NCBI GenBank assembly: GCA_040007095.1
Contig: JBDTVS010000076.1
Coordinates: 69,594 to 133,593 of the forward strand
DNA length: 64,000 bases
Direction of reading: 5' to 3'
Origin: JBDTVS01 sp040007095
Lineage (GTDB): Bacteria > Acidobacteriota > Vicinamibacteria > Vicinamibacterales > CAVVIG01
A model generated the notes under the pieces. It saw only the letters and a program-made list of their open reading frames with translations, was not told the origin of the DNA and did no database searches. A program made the translations under genes and the position numbers. Positions within the stretch are counted from its first letter, which is position 1, and each line of letters begins with the position of its first letter. This document shows positions 16,758-24,958 of this stretch, one piece after another.

Positions 16758-19105
16758 CACGGTTCCTCCACCGCCTTCGTCTTCATCTGAAACGGGGAAC
16801 TGGTCACGATTGCGGTGACGAACGCCGAGAACCGGTAGTGATCCCGCGCCGCCGTGTGCGTGATCGCGCGAACCGCCGGCATGTCCTGCGGGCGCATCGC
16901 GCGTCCGGCGGCGTAGGTCAGCAGCCGCTCGGCGAAGACGCCGGCGAAGACATCGGACCTGGCAAGCAGCGCCTGGCGCAGCGTCGCCGGACCCTTCAGC
17001 CTCGTGCCGTCGACGAGCGATCCCGTCGCGTCGATCGGCACCTTCCCATCGCGTGTCCGCCATTTGCCGGTGTTGTCGAAATTCTCGAGCGAGAAACCGA
17101 TCGGATCCATCAACCGGTGACACGACGCGCACACCGGATTGGCGCGATGCAGTTCGAGGCGTTGCCGCAGCGACGTGACCTTCACCTGCGCGGCGTCCTT
17201 CTCCAGGTTGGTTTCGACGCCGGGCGGCGGCTGCGGCGGCGGCGCGCCGAGCACGTTGTCGAGCACCCACTTTCCTCGCGTCACCGGCGAGGTGCGATTG
17301 GCCGCGGACGTGACGGTCAGGATACTGCCCTGTCCGAGGAGACCGCGACGCGGGTCGTCTGGCGCCAGGCTCACCCGGCGCATGCGCGAGCCGAGCACGT
17401 TGGGGAGGCCGTAATGACGCGCGAGCCGCTCGTCCACAAAGGTGAAGTCGGCATCGAGCAGCTCGATCACGCTGCGATCCTCTTGCATGATGGTGCGGAC
17501 GAAGAGCTCGGTTTCGCGCTGGAAGGATTGCCGCAGGTTGCCGTCCCAGTCCGGGGAATCGGGCCGGACATTCCGCAGCTCGCGCAGCAGCAGCCATTGC
17601 CCCGCGAAGTTGGTCACCAGTGCGTCCGCGCGCGGATCGGCCAGCATCCGGCGGACCTGCCTTTCGAGCGTCGCCGCCATGTGCAACGTTCCGCGCCGGG
17701 CATCGGCAATCAGGTCATCGTCGGGAATGCTGCTCCACAGGAAGAACGACAGGCGCGACGCCAGTTCGAGGTCGCTGATCCGGAACGGCGCGCCCGGCGC
17801 GACGGTGGCCGGCTCGTGCTCGAAGCGGAATAGAAACCTGGGATCGACGAGCACGCGGGCGATGCCCCGCTGGATGCCGGACTCGAACGTGCCATCCGTC
17901 GTGCCGTCGCGGTAGAACGCGAGCAGCACGTCCATCTCGGGTCCGGCCAAAGCGACGGGCCGGCGATAGGCCCGGGAGGCAAGCGTATTGAGGATCTTCT
18001 TCGCACAGGCCAACTGGTCGGCAGCGGCGGTTGGCGTGCAGACCAGCAGCCGGCGCCGGCTCGGCGTGTCGCCGGGTCCGGTGGCATTGAACGGACCCGT
18101 GACGGTGACCTGAGACACGCCCGGCGTCCGCGTCGGGGCGTTGTAGACGCTGTCGGCGCCGGAGACGCGCGTTCGCACGATCAATGCGGCCGCAAGCGTG
18201 TGCGGCCCTGCGGACACGCGGATACGCGTCGGTCCGCGTCCCTGCAGCGTCACGGGCGTCCCGTCCAGCGTCACGTAGCGATCGTCTGCAGCCGCGGGAC
18301 CGCCGCCGCGTCCACCGGCGCCGCGTGCCGCGCCGAGCGCCACTCCGCCGCCGGCGCCGACCTCGAGGTCGTACTCGGCGTCGAGCGGGAACGGGTGGTG
18401 AATGACGACCCCTCCCCGCGTGCCCAGCGGAAGGCCCTCGATGTGCGCGGCCTGCGAGAGATCGCCGGGCACGCGATATGTCACCCGGTCCAGACCAATG
18501 GAGGGATGGCCGATCGCCAGCCGGCTCACCTTCGCCGCCGCGGATGCATACGCTTCGATCAGCGCGGGCGAGACGCCCAGCACGTCCGCATTGTTGTCGA
18601 ATCCCGCCGCCGAGTCGTCGGGCGGGAGCATCGCGCTGACATCCACGTCGACGGCGAGCAAATCGCGGATCGCATTCGCGTACTCGGCGCGATTCAACCG
18701 GTGCAGCGCGGGCGCGCCCGGATCCGGGTGCTGCACCGCGAACCGATCGAGCTGACCCTCCAGGGCCGAGGTAAACTCCGCGCGCGCCACTGCCGGCGGC
18801 TGCGGCGCGCCTTCCGGCGGCATCATCCCGGTGCGGAGCTTGCGCACGACTTTTTCCCAGGTGGCGATCTGTCCTTCGACCTGCGCCGGGTCGGCGTCGA
18901 GGACGAGGTTCCCGACCTTCGCGCGCGGGTTGTGACAGCCGGCGCAGTACTGTTTCAAGAACGCGGCGTCGGGAGACGACGATTGCACCGGCGTGCGTGC
19001 GCGGGCGGCGGGCTGTGGACCGCCGCCGAACTGTGTACCGCCGGCGGACGTCGAGACCGACGCAGAAGCGAACGCGATCACCGCGCAGACGAGCAGGGTT
19101 CTCAT
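16757..19105 (-). CDS. PSD-type secreted multi-domain c-type cytochrome, DUF1587/1592/1588/1585 (cassette 1)
   Basis: 782 aa. Start ATG at 19105 overlaps the ankyrin gene stop (ATGA). A signal peptide is followed by a haem-binding CAGCH (residues 54-58) in the N-terminal cytochrome domain. DUF1587 follows (LHRLNRAEYANAIRDLL), then a carbohydrate-binding-like beta domain, DUF1595/DUF1592 (YRRPV, LASRLSFFLWSSIPDDDL, LVTNFAGQWL), DUF1588 (GLLGQGSILTVTS, CASCHRLMDPIGFSLENFD with a second CxxCH) and DUF1585 at the end (LLTYAAGRAM). The family is periplasmic; function is unproven. Two CxxCH motifs suggest electron transfer or redox catalysis, presumably with the DUF1552 partner. Confidence 0.93.
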   Translation of the reverse strand: MRTLLVCAVIAFASASVSTSAGGTQFGGGPQPAARARTPVQSSSPDAAFLKQYCAGCHNPRAKVGNLVLDADPAQVEGQIATWEKVVRKLRTGMMPPEGAPQPPAVARAEFTSALEGQLDRFAVQHPDPGAPALHRLNRAEYANAIRDLLAVDVDVSAMLPPDDSAAGFDNNADVLGVSPALIEAYASAAAKVSRLAIGHPSIGLDRVTYRVPGDLSQAAHIEGLPLGTRGGVVIHHPFPLDAEYDLEVGAGGGVALGAARGAGGRGGGPAAADDRYVTLDGTPVTLQGRGPTRIRVSAGPHTLAAALIVRTRVSGADSVYNAPTRTPGVSQVTVTGPFNATGPGDTPSRRRLLVCTPTAAADQLACAKKILNTLASRAYRRPVALAGPEMDVLLAFYRDGTTDGTFESGIQRGIARVLVDPRFLFRFEHEPATVAPGAPFRISDLELASRLSFFLWSSIPDDDLIADARRGTLHMAATLERQVRRMLADPRADALVTNFAGQWLLLRELRNVRPDSPDWDGNLRQSFQRETELFVRTIMQEDRSVIELLDADFTFVDERLARHYGLPNVLGSRMRRVSLAPDDPRRGLLGQGSILTVTSAANRTSPVTRGKWVLDNVLGAPPPQPPPGVETNLEKDAAQVKVTSLRQRLELHRANPVCASCHRLMDPIGFSLENFDNTGKWRTRDGKVPIDATGSLVDGTRLKGPATLRQALLARSDVFAGVFAERLLTYAAGRAMRPQDMPAVRAITHTAARDHYRFSAFVTAIVTSSPFQMKTKAVEEP

Positions 19106-20664
19106 GGTGTGCCCGCGTCGCGCCTTGCGGTTGCGGCGCCGTGCGTCAACCGCTCGAGCAGCGCCATCGTCGACGGCTTGGCCACCGGCGAGTTCGTGGC
19201 CAGGAACACTCCCTGCGCCCACGCGTAAGGGGTGCGCCCCTCGCGATCGGGGCGATCGAGTTGCGCCCCGTGCCGTGCGAGCAACTCGATGATGTCGTCC
19301 GATCCGCGATTGGCCGCGCCGTGGATCGCCTGCAGCCCCATCTTGTTGACCGCGTTGACGTCGAGACCAAGGTCCAGACAGAGCTGCACCGCCTCGATCC
19401 AGCGAGCCGGCGATTCGCTGAACGTCTCGCCGACGACCCAGTTCACGCCCGCCGCAGTCATCAGCGCCGTCGTTTCGTTGAAGGTCGTGATGTTCGGGTC
19501 GGCGCCCCTGGCGAGCAGCAGCCGCATCGTCGCGACGTCGCCGGCCTGCGCCGCCCGGATGAACGCCGTCTGTCCGGTGACATCGACCCACTCGAGCGAG
19601 CCGAGCGGCAGCAGGTAGCGGCGCATCGGCGGGAATTCCTTGACACGCGCGTTCACGTCGACGCCGCGCTCGAGGAGTGCCGAGATCACCTGCAGCCCCG
19701 CCTCGCGATCGATGCCGTTCTCGTCGGCTGGCGTGCCGCTGCGGACGGCAAGGTTCCTGATGTCGACGGCCGCCCAGAGCGGCGCGCGGCCCCACCAGTC
19801 CGTGCGCTGCGGATCGGCGCCCTGGTCGATCAGGAACGTCGCGACCGCCAGCTGCCCATTGGTGAGGGCCATCAACAGGGGCGTGATCCCGTTGGGATCC
19901 GGCGCGTTGACGTCGGCGCCCGCCTTGACGAGCAGTCCGGCGGCGTCGAGCTGCCCGTCGCGCGCCGCGAAGAGCAGCGGAGTCATCCCGCCCGATGTCG
20001 GCTGCTGTTCACCCTGTGAGGGCACACCGCCTCGCACGATGCCCACGCCGTGCGAGCCGCCGCCCGTACCGGGAGGCCGCTTGATTGGCGGTTCGCCAAC
20101 ACGCGTGCGGGAGTCGACGGTCGCCCCGCGAGCGATGAGCAGCCGCATGATCGCCGTGTCGTTGCGCCGCGCTGCCCACATCAGCGCGTTGTGACCGAAC
20201 TGCGCGTCGACGGCATTGACCGCCGCGCCACGATCGAGCAGGAGCTCAACGGCGTCGCGGCTGCCGGCGCGGACCGCCGCCATCAGCAGGGTATCGCCGG
20301 AGGCATCGGTCGTCGAGGAATTCGCACCCGCGTCGAGCAGCCGCCCCAGCATGGCGGCGCTGCCATTTTCGGCAGCGATGTAGACCGGCGTGATCCCCAG
20401 CGCGGTCGACGTGGACACCCGGGCGCCGGCGCGCAACAACGCGGTCGCGGTGTCGACATCGTCGGCGCGCACCACCCAGTGCAGCGGTGTGGCGCCGTCG
20501 GGGTCGGCGGCGTTCACGTCGCCACCCTTCCGCAGCAACTGCCGAACGGCCGCCATGTCGCCACCTGCCGCGGCTTGCACCAGGGCGGTATCGGGAGCGG
20601 CTCCGAGGGGCTGAATCAGGACCGACAGGAGGAGAAGCGGAGGGCCCAGCCATCGAGTCAACAC
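19102..20664 (-). CDS. Secreted ankyrin-repeat protein (cassette 1)
   Basis: 520 aa from a GTG at 20664 with AGGAG about 8 nt upstream; this start begins a signal peptide (VLTRWLGPPLLLLSVLIQPLGAA). In-frame codons continue upstream to 20823 but cross a tandem repeat tract and are probably not translated. At least nine ankyrin units are visible, for example DPDGATPLHWVVRADDVDTA, GGMTPLLFAARDGQLDAA and NGITPLLMALTNGQLAVA. Ankyrin stacks bind proteins; being exported, this one probably scaffolds the cytochrome or DUF1552 partner encoded next, whose start overlaps its stop. It lines up with the ankyrin part of the protein at 30824. Confidence 0.88.
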   Translation of the reverse strand: MLTRWLGPPLLLLSVLIQPLGAAPDTALVQAAAGGDMAAVRQLLRKGGDVNAADPDGATPLHWVVRADDVDTATALLRAGARVSTSTALGITPVYIAAENGSAAMLGRLLDAGANSSTTDASGDTLLMAAVRAGSRDAVELLLDRGAAVNAVDAQFGHNALMWAARRNDTAIMRLLIARGATVDSRTRVGEPPIKRPPGTGGGSHGVGIVRGGVPSQGEQQPTSGGMTPLLFAARDGQLDAAGLLVKAGADVNAPDPNGITPLLMALTNGQLAVATFLIDQGADPQRTDWWGRAPLWAAVDIRNLAVRSGTPADENGIDREAGLQVISALLERGVDVNARVKEFPPMRRYLLPLGSLEWVDVTGQTAFIRAAQAGDVATMRLLLARGADPNITTFNETTALMTAAGVNWVVGETFSESPARWIEAVQLCLDLGLDVNAVNKMGLQAIHGAANRGSDDIIELLARHGAQLDRPDREGRTPYAWAQGVFLATNSPVAKPSTMALLERLTHGAATARRDAGTP

Positions 20665-20706
20665 CAGGGTTCTCCTGCACGCGGTCTCTTTGGCCGCGGC
20701 GCAATG

Positions 20707-20788
20707 ATCTCTCGGATCTCTCATCTCTCGGATTTCTGATCTCTCGGATCCCTCGACGCCGATCTTTCGACGTCGATCTTTCGACGCC
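20707..20788. repeat. Adjacent 16-bp and 14-bp period short tandem repeats
   Basis: ATCTCTCGGAT occurs at 20707, 20723 and 20739, exactly 16 bp apart. It is followed by three 14-bp units starting at 20747, 20761 and 20775 (GATCTTTCGACGTC-type). The tract lies in the gap between the divergent ankyrin (20664) and di-haem peroxidase (20955) genes. It may be an expanded microsatellite or a direct-repeat operator array. Confidence 0.75.
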
Positions 20789-20954
20789 GAACTGTCCGAG
20801 ACGACTCGCAGCGAGGTGGACACGTCCCGGGTCGCGGGCGCCGGCCGCGGCGGGCAAGTATAGCATCGCGAACATGGCGGATCTCGGCGTCTTGCGAGGT
20901 TTGACCGATCTTTGAGCGCGCGTCCGACCTTCAGCCGGGTAAGAATAAGGCCCG

Positions 20955-22493
20955 ATGTCCAAATGGCAAGCGGCTCTTTTCGCAGTATGGCTCTCGGCCG
21001 CCTTTGTGGGGGCGGCGCCCGGGTCGTCGACGTCGTGGTGGAGTCCGGGGCAGGGAACGCCGCTGCCGGAGTTCGCGACGTACGACAACGAACAGGGCCA
21101 ACTCGGCGTGCTGAACGAGTCGGGTCAGCTCGACACGAAGGGACATCCGTTCTTCGAGTCCATCGGCACCAACGGCAGGGCCTGCGTCACGTGTCACCAG
21201 CCGGCCGACGGCATGTCGCTGTCTGTGCGCAGCATTCGTGACCGGTGGACGGTCACCGGCGGCAAGGACGCGCTGTTTGCGGCCGTCGACGGCATGAACT
21301 GTCCCGACCTCCCGCCCGACGATCCCCGTTCTCACTCGCAGTTGCTCGATCGCGGCTTGTTCCGGGTCGCGCTCCCGTGGCCGCCGCAGCGTCCCGACGG
21401 CACGCGCATCGATCCCGAGTTCATGATTGAAGTCGTGCGCGATCCGGGCGGTTGCAACACGAATCCGCGCTACGGGTTGAACAGCGCGACGCCCACCATC
21501 TCGGTCTACCGCCGTCCGCGCCCGGTGGCCAACACGAAGTACACGACGCACCAGAACTTCGGCGTTGGCCCGTTCATCGGCAAGAACGGCATGCCGTCGG
21601 CGACGGATCCCGAGACCGGCAAACCGACGAGCATGAACCTGATGTCCGATGCGCGCGCGGCCACGCTGGCCGTGCAGGCTCAGGACGCCGCCAGGAACCA
21701 CCTGCAGATGGCAGGCACTCTCACCGCCGCGCAGATCGCGCGCGTCATGGCATTCGAGCGGCAGGTGTACATCGCCCAGGTCGCGCGCCGCGACGCGGGC
21801 AGCCTGGTCGAACCCGACGGGCCGCCGGCCTTCGGGCCGCGCAATCTCGCCGCCGCTGACGCCGGCGTGCTCGGCAACAACACCACGCGCTATGTCTTTC
21901 CGCTGGGGGGGAAGTGGACGCACCTGGCGCGCACGAACGACGAGACGGAGAATGCGCGCAACGCGGCGCGCGAGTCCATTGCGCGTGGCCATGACGTGTT
22001 CATGTTCCGCACGTTCTGGATCAAGGACTCGATGCATCTCAACTCGGTGGGCCTCGGCAACCCGGTGAAGCGGACCTGCGCCACCTGTCACGGGATGCAC
22101 ATGACAGGGATGGACACGGCGAACGGCTGGATGGACATCGGCACGACCAACCTGCCGTGGGCCACGGAGGTGCCGCTGAATCCGTGGACGGAGGCGAAGC
22201 CCCAGATGCCGCTCTTCCGGGTCACCTGCAAGCCGGGGGTGCGGCCGCATCCGTTCCTCGGGCGCGTCATCCACACGCAGGATCCCGGGCGCGCGCTCAT
22301 CTCGGGTCTCTGCAACGACGTCGGGACCATCGTCATGGAGCAGTTCCGTGGACTGGCGGCGCGCGCGCCCTATTTCTCGAACGGGTCGGCCGCGACACTG
22401 CGCGAACTGGTCGACTTCTACGACCGCCGTTACAATATCGGCTACTCGCAGCAGGAGAAGCAGGATCTCGTCAACTTTCTGGGGGCGCTCTGA
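20955..22493 (+). CDS. Secreted di-haem cytochrome c peroxidase/MauG-like protein
   Basis: 512 aa with signal peptide (ALFAVWLSAAFVGAAPG). Two haem motifs are visible: CVTCH (residues 77-81) and CATCH (375-379), each in a cytochrome c domain as in the CcpA/MauG superfamily. Conserved YDFY-like aromatic stretches (VDFYDRRYNIGY) lie near the C-terminus. The distance between haems (about 300 residues) exceeds that of simple CcpA enzymes, so it is a longer variant. It would reduce H2O2 or oxidise a partner in the periplasm. AAGG precedes the ATG. The stop overlaps the next start (TGATG). Confidence 0.88.
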   Translation: MSKWQAALFAVWLSAAFVGAAPGSSTSWWSPGQGTPLPEFATYDNEQGQLGVLNESGQLDTKGHPFFESIGTNGRACVTCHQPADGMSLSVRSIRDRWTVTGGKDALFAAVDGMNCPDLPPDDPRSHSQLLDRGLFRVALPWPPQRPDGTRIDPEFMIEVVRDPGGCNTNPRYGLNSATPTISVYRRPRPVANTKYTTHQNFGVGPFIGKNGMPSATDPETGKPTSMNLMSDARAATLAVQAQDAARNHLQMAGTLTAAQIARVMAFERQVYIAQVARRDAGSLVEPDGPPAFGPRNLAAADAGVLGNNTTRYVFPLGGKWTHLARTNDETENARNAARESIARGHDVFMFRTFWIKDSMHLNSVGLGNPVKRTCATCHGMHMTGMDTANGWMDIGTTNLPWATEVPLNPWTEAKPQMPLFRVTCKPGVRPHPFLGRVIHTQDPGRALISGLCNDVGTIVMEQFRGLAARAPYFSNGSAATLRELVDFYDRRYNIGYSQQEKQDLVNFLGAL

Positions 22494-23314
22494 TGAACGC
22501 GCGTCTTGTGATCCGCTGCAGCACGCTGCTGCTCGCGGGCTGGCATGTGTCGGGCGCGGCGGTGTCTGTCGGCGCCGACGGGCCGCGCAAGAACTTCGTG
22601 AGCTGCCCGATCGTTCGCGACACCGCGTCGGTGCCGTGCTGGCTGGCTGAGTACGACGGCGAGCTCTACTACCTCACGATTCAGTCGGACGTGACCTCGC
22701 CGGTCACGCCGCCGTGGCTCGGCCATCGCGTGCTGGTGGAGGGCAGCGTGTCGGCCGAGCCCCGCATCTGCGGCGGTATCGTCCTGAAGCCGGTGCACCT
22801 GTCGGTGATGCCCGAGCCTGACGCGTCGTGCAACACCATGCTGCCGGCCGAAGAGCGATACAACCTGACGTTCGAGCCGCCGCGCCCGCCGGGTCCGAGC
22901 AAAGGACGGCTGGCGTTCGACAACGCCCCGCCGCCGGCCATCCCGTCGCCGGCCGCGCTGCCGTCGATGAAAGACTTCATCGTGCCGTACGATTTCGACG
23001 CGCTGGTCGGATTCAACCACGCGCGCGTGCTGACCGAGGTGCTGGGATTCGCGCGAGCCGTGAATGGGCGGAACATCGAGATCGTCGGCTACCGCGGCGC
23101 CGTGCGTCTCTCGAGTGGGCAGGTCATGTTGGAGGAGGCCGACATGGGGAAACGGCGTGCCGAGCAGCTGGCGATGCTGCTGCAGGGCGCGAACCTGAAA
23201 TCGCCGTCTTACAAGGTGACCTGGCGCGACGCGTCGGGCAGTGCCACCGGTGCGGATGACTACGCCCTCCGCCGCGCCGTGATCACGGTCCACGCCGGCG
23301 AGGCCGCGCGGTAG
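22493..23314 (+). CDS. Secreted protein with OmpA-like C-terminal domain
   Basis: 273 aa. ATG at 22493 shares its A with the preceding TGA (TGATG), implying coupling to the di-haem peroxidase. Signal peptide present (LLLAGWHVSGAAVS). The middle has Cys pairs (SCPIV, PCWLAEYDGELYYL). After a Pro-rich linker, residues about 160-265 resemble an OmpA/MotB peptidoglycan-binding domain: FIVPYDFDALVGFNHARVL, then MGKRRAEQLAMLLQ and DYALRRAVITV. The canonical NxxLSxxRA core is diverged. It may tether the peroxidase to the cell wall. The domain call is moderate; the exact function is unknown. Confidence 0.7.
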   Translation: MNARLVIRCSTLLLAGWHVSGAAVSVGADGPRKNFVSCPIVRDTASVPCWLAEYDGELYYLTIQSDVTSPVTPPWLGHRVLVEGSVSAEPRICGGIVLKPVHLSVMPEPDASCNTMLPAEERYNLTFEPPRPPGPSKGRLAFDNAPPPAIPSPAALPSMKDFIVPYDFDALVGFNHARVLTEVLGFARAVNGRNIEIVGYRGAVRLSSGQVMLEEADMGKRRAEQLAMLLQGANLKSPSYKVTWRDASGSATGADDYALRRAVITVHAGEAAR

Positions 23315-23341
23315 CGTAGGGGGAGCGTAGGGGAGAATCGC

Positions 23342-24208
23342 ATGATTCGATTCGTGGTCAGCGTCGTGAGTGGATTGGTGCTCCTGGCCGGCGTCCTGTG
23401 TCTTGGCGAGCGCGTCAAGGCGCAGACGTCGCTGCCGCTTGTGAATCTCGGCATGGAGCACCTCGACATCGTCGTGCCGGATCCTGCCGCAACCGCCCGC
23501 TTCTACTCGCGCATCTTCCGCACGGCGCTGCATCAGCAGCCGTTTCGTGACGCCTTGCGGTACTTCGTGCTGCTCGGAGATCTTCCCGCGGACAGGCAGG
23601 TCGGGTATGTCGCCATCGGCGCGGCGCAAGGACGCGCGCCTGCGATTGGCCACTACTGCGTGCTCGCGAAGGAGTACGCGCGCGACGCCTTTTCGGCGGC
23701 CCTGCGGTCCGCGGGATTGTCCTCACAGGCGACCGCGCCCGGGCCGATCGGCATGTGGCCTGATCCGGACGGCCTCGAGCTGCAATTGTTCCAGCCGCCG
23801 GCCGGACTCGTTACCGCCGCCGTCCCGTCACCGCTGCCGGTCGAAGGCGACGGCATCGTCTCGCCGAAGGGCGTCGATCACGTGCTGCTCCGGGTGTCGA
23901 ACCTCGAGCGGTCCCTCGCGTACTATCGCGCGCTCTACGGCGCGGCGACTGAAGGTGCGCGCGACGCGAACGGCCGGGTGTGGTTTCAATTGGACCGAGG
24001 GACCCGTCTCGGACTGGAGCAGACGACCGGCGCCGTCAGCATCGCGCACTACGCGATTCGCGCCGCGCCGTTCGACCGCGACGCGCTCGTGCGCCGGCTG
24101 CGTGAATTGGGAACGCGTGTCCTACCGTCGCCGGACGAGCCGGACGTCCTCCGCTTTGCCGACGACAACGGCATCGTCGTCGAATTGCGCGTCGCGTCGC
24201 CGAGCTAG
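23342..24208 (+). CDS. Secreted protein with two VOC (glyoxalase/dioxygenase-like) domains
   Basis: 288 aa with a clear signal peptide (VVSVVSGLVLLAGVLCLGERVKAQ). Two vicinal-oxygen-chelate modules are visible: LGMEHLDIVVPDPAATARFYSRIF ... DPDGLELQLF, and GVDHVLLRVSNLERSLAYYRALYG ... DDNGIVVELR. Paired modules normally build one metal site from His and Glu residues. An exported VOC protein is unusual; VOC enzymes include glyoxalases, extradiol dioxygenases and resistance proteins. It begins 27 nt after the OmpA-like gene, so it is probably in the same operon as the peroxidase. It parallels the VOC pair fused to ankyrin repeats at 30824. Confidence 0.85.
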   Translation: MIRFVVSVVSGLVLLAGVLCLGERVKAQTSLPLVNLGMEHLDIVVPDPAATARFYSRIFRTALHQQPFRDALRYFVLLGDLPADRQVGYVAIGAAQGRAPAIGHYCVLAKEYARDAFSAALRSAGLSSQATAPGPIGMWPDPDGLELQLFQPPAGLVTAAVPSPLPVEGDGIVSPKGVDHVLLRVSNLERSLAYYRALYGAATEGARDANGRVWFQLDRGTRLGLEQTTGAVSIAHYAIRAAPFDRDALVRRLRELGTRVLPSPDEPDVLRFADDNGIVVELRVASPS

Positions 24209-24520
24209 TCTCCTCGAAGCGTGCTTCGTCACAAAATTCCCGGGCGGGGCATCCCGCCTCGGGGCGTTACTCCAACGTCCTCTTTCTTGCGGTTTCGGCT
24301 CTCTGTCCGATCCGAGCGGCAGCACAGACGACGCCCACAATTCTCAAATCTCGGGCTTGATCCGATCGGGTAGAGCTTGTGCAGGCGGACTACTGCCGTT
24401 CTTACGGGCTGTCGATCCATGCGCCGCCGAGCGTCAGCCACACGATCAGCATCGACAGGACGCTGATGAAAATCGCCTGTGTCCGTCCTGGCCATCCCTT
24501 CGGCGCCGTGTAGCCCAAGC

Positions 24521-24618
24521 TGACGATTGAACGACTACCTCCTGAAAGGCGGTAGACTCCGCGCGCGACTGAAAGTCGCAGACCGCGCCGCCTGCGTGCG
24601 GGAGTCGTTCAATCGTCA
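24521..24618. repeat. 16-bp inverted repeat enclosing nested hairpins
   Basis: TGACGATTGAACGACT (24521-24536) and its exact reverse complement AGTCGTTCAATCGTCA (24603-24618) bracket 66 nt. That interval holds CCT-GAA-AGG (24541-24549) and GCGACT-GAA-AGTCGC (24565-24579), plus an AGGCGG/CCGCCT pair. It looks like a small MITE- or REP-like palindromic element. Confidence 0.7.
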
Positions 24619-24679
24619 CGATCGTGGTTCGCACGATGCCCACGTGCTCGTCGGTCCGAAACATCTCACGGCCGGACCT

Positions 24680-24707
24680 GCTGAAAGCTGACCGGCTGAA
24701 AGCCGGT
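24680..24707. repeat. Pair of CT-GAA-AG hairpins
   Basis: GCT-GAA-AGC (24680-24688) and ACCGGCT-GAA-AGCCGGT (24691-24707) have the same CT-GAA-AG core as the hairpins at 24541 and 24565. Stems of 3 and 7 bp share the GAA loop. They probably belong to the same interspersed palindrome family. Confidence 0.65.
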
Positions 24708-24711
24708 GGGC

Positions 24712-24958
24712 TTAAACCTGGCAAGTGGGCACTAACGAGACCAGCCATCCATTGGCCATCAGCGCCTGCGGGTAGACGGGGTCGACGGACTGCCGACGCA
24801 TCCAGGTTGCGACGACAACGGACAGTACCGTCCCGCCGAGAAGGAGATCGTCCGGCGTGCAGCCGCACCGCGCCCGACCACATCGTGACCGCGATGGCCA
24901 GCGCCGCCGCGCCAATCGAGCAGGACAGCATCCCGGCCCGAGCGAACCCGTGCCTCAT
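24712..24958 (-). pseudogene. Frameshifted small membrane protein downstream of NlpC/P60 gene
   Basis: An ATG at 24958 overlaps the upstream stop (ATGA). It starts MRHGFARAGMLSC and a hydrophobic helix (GAAALAIAVTMWSGAV). Near 24858 the plausible protein switches frame: the other frame continues PDDLLLGGTVLSVVVATWMRR, a second helix, and ends LMANGWLVSLVPTCQV with a stop at 24712. Joined, the two parts would make an 80-residue two-helix membrane protein. The shift could be a real mutation or a sequencing error. No family was recognised. Confidence 0.4.

Larger units (their letters stand above)
24209..24954. other. Palindrome-rich intergenic stretch with decayed coding traces
   Basis: No intact gene is seen on either strand over about 745 bp. 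The stretch contains the repeats at 24521-24707. On the minus strand a short membrane-like coding trace ends near 24417 (reading YTAPKGWPGRTQ, then a hydrophobic helix and GGAWIDSP before a stop). The frameshifted small gene at 24712-24958 is described separately. It is best read as degraded coding DNA invaded by hairpin repeats. Confidence 0.5.
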
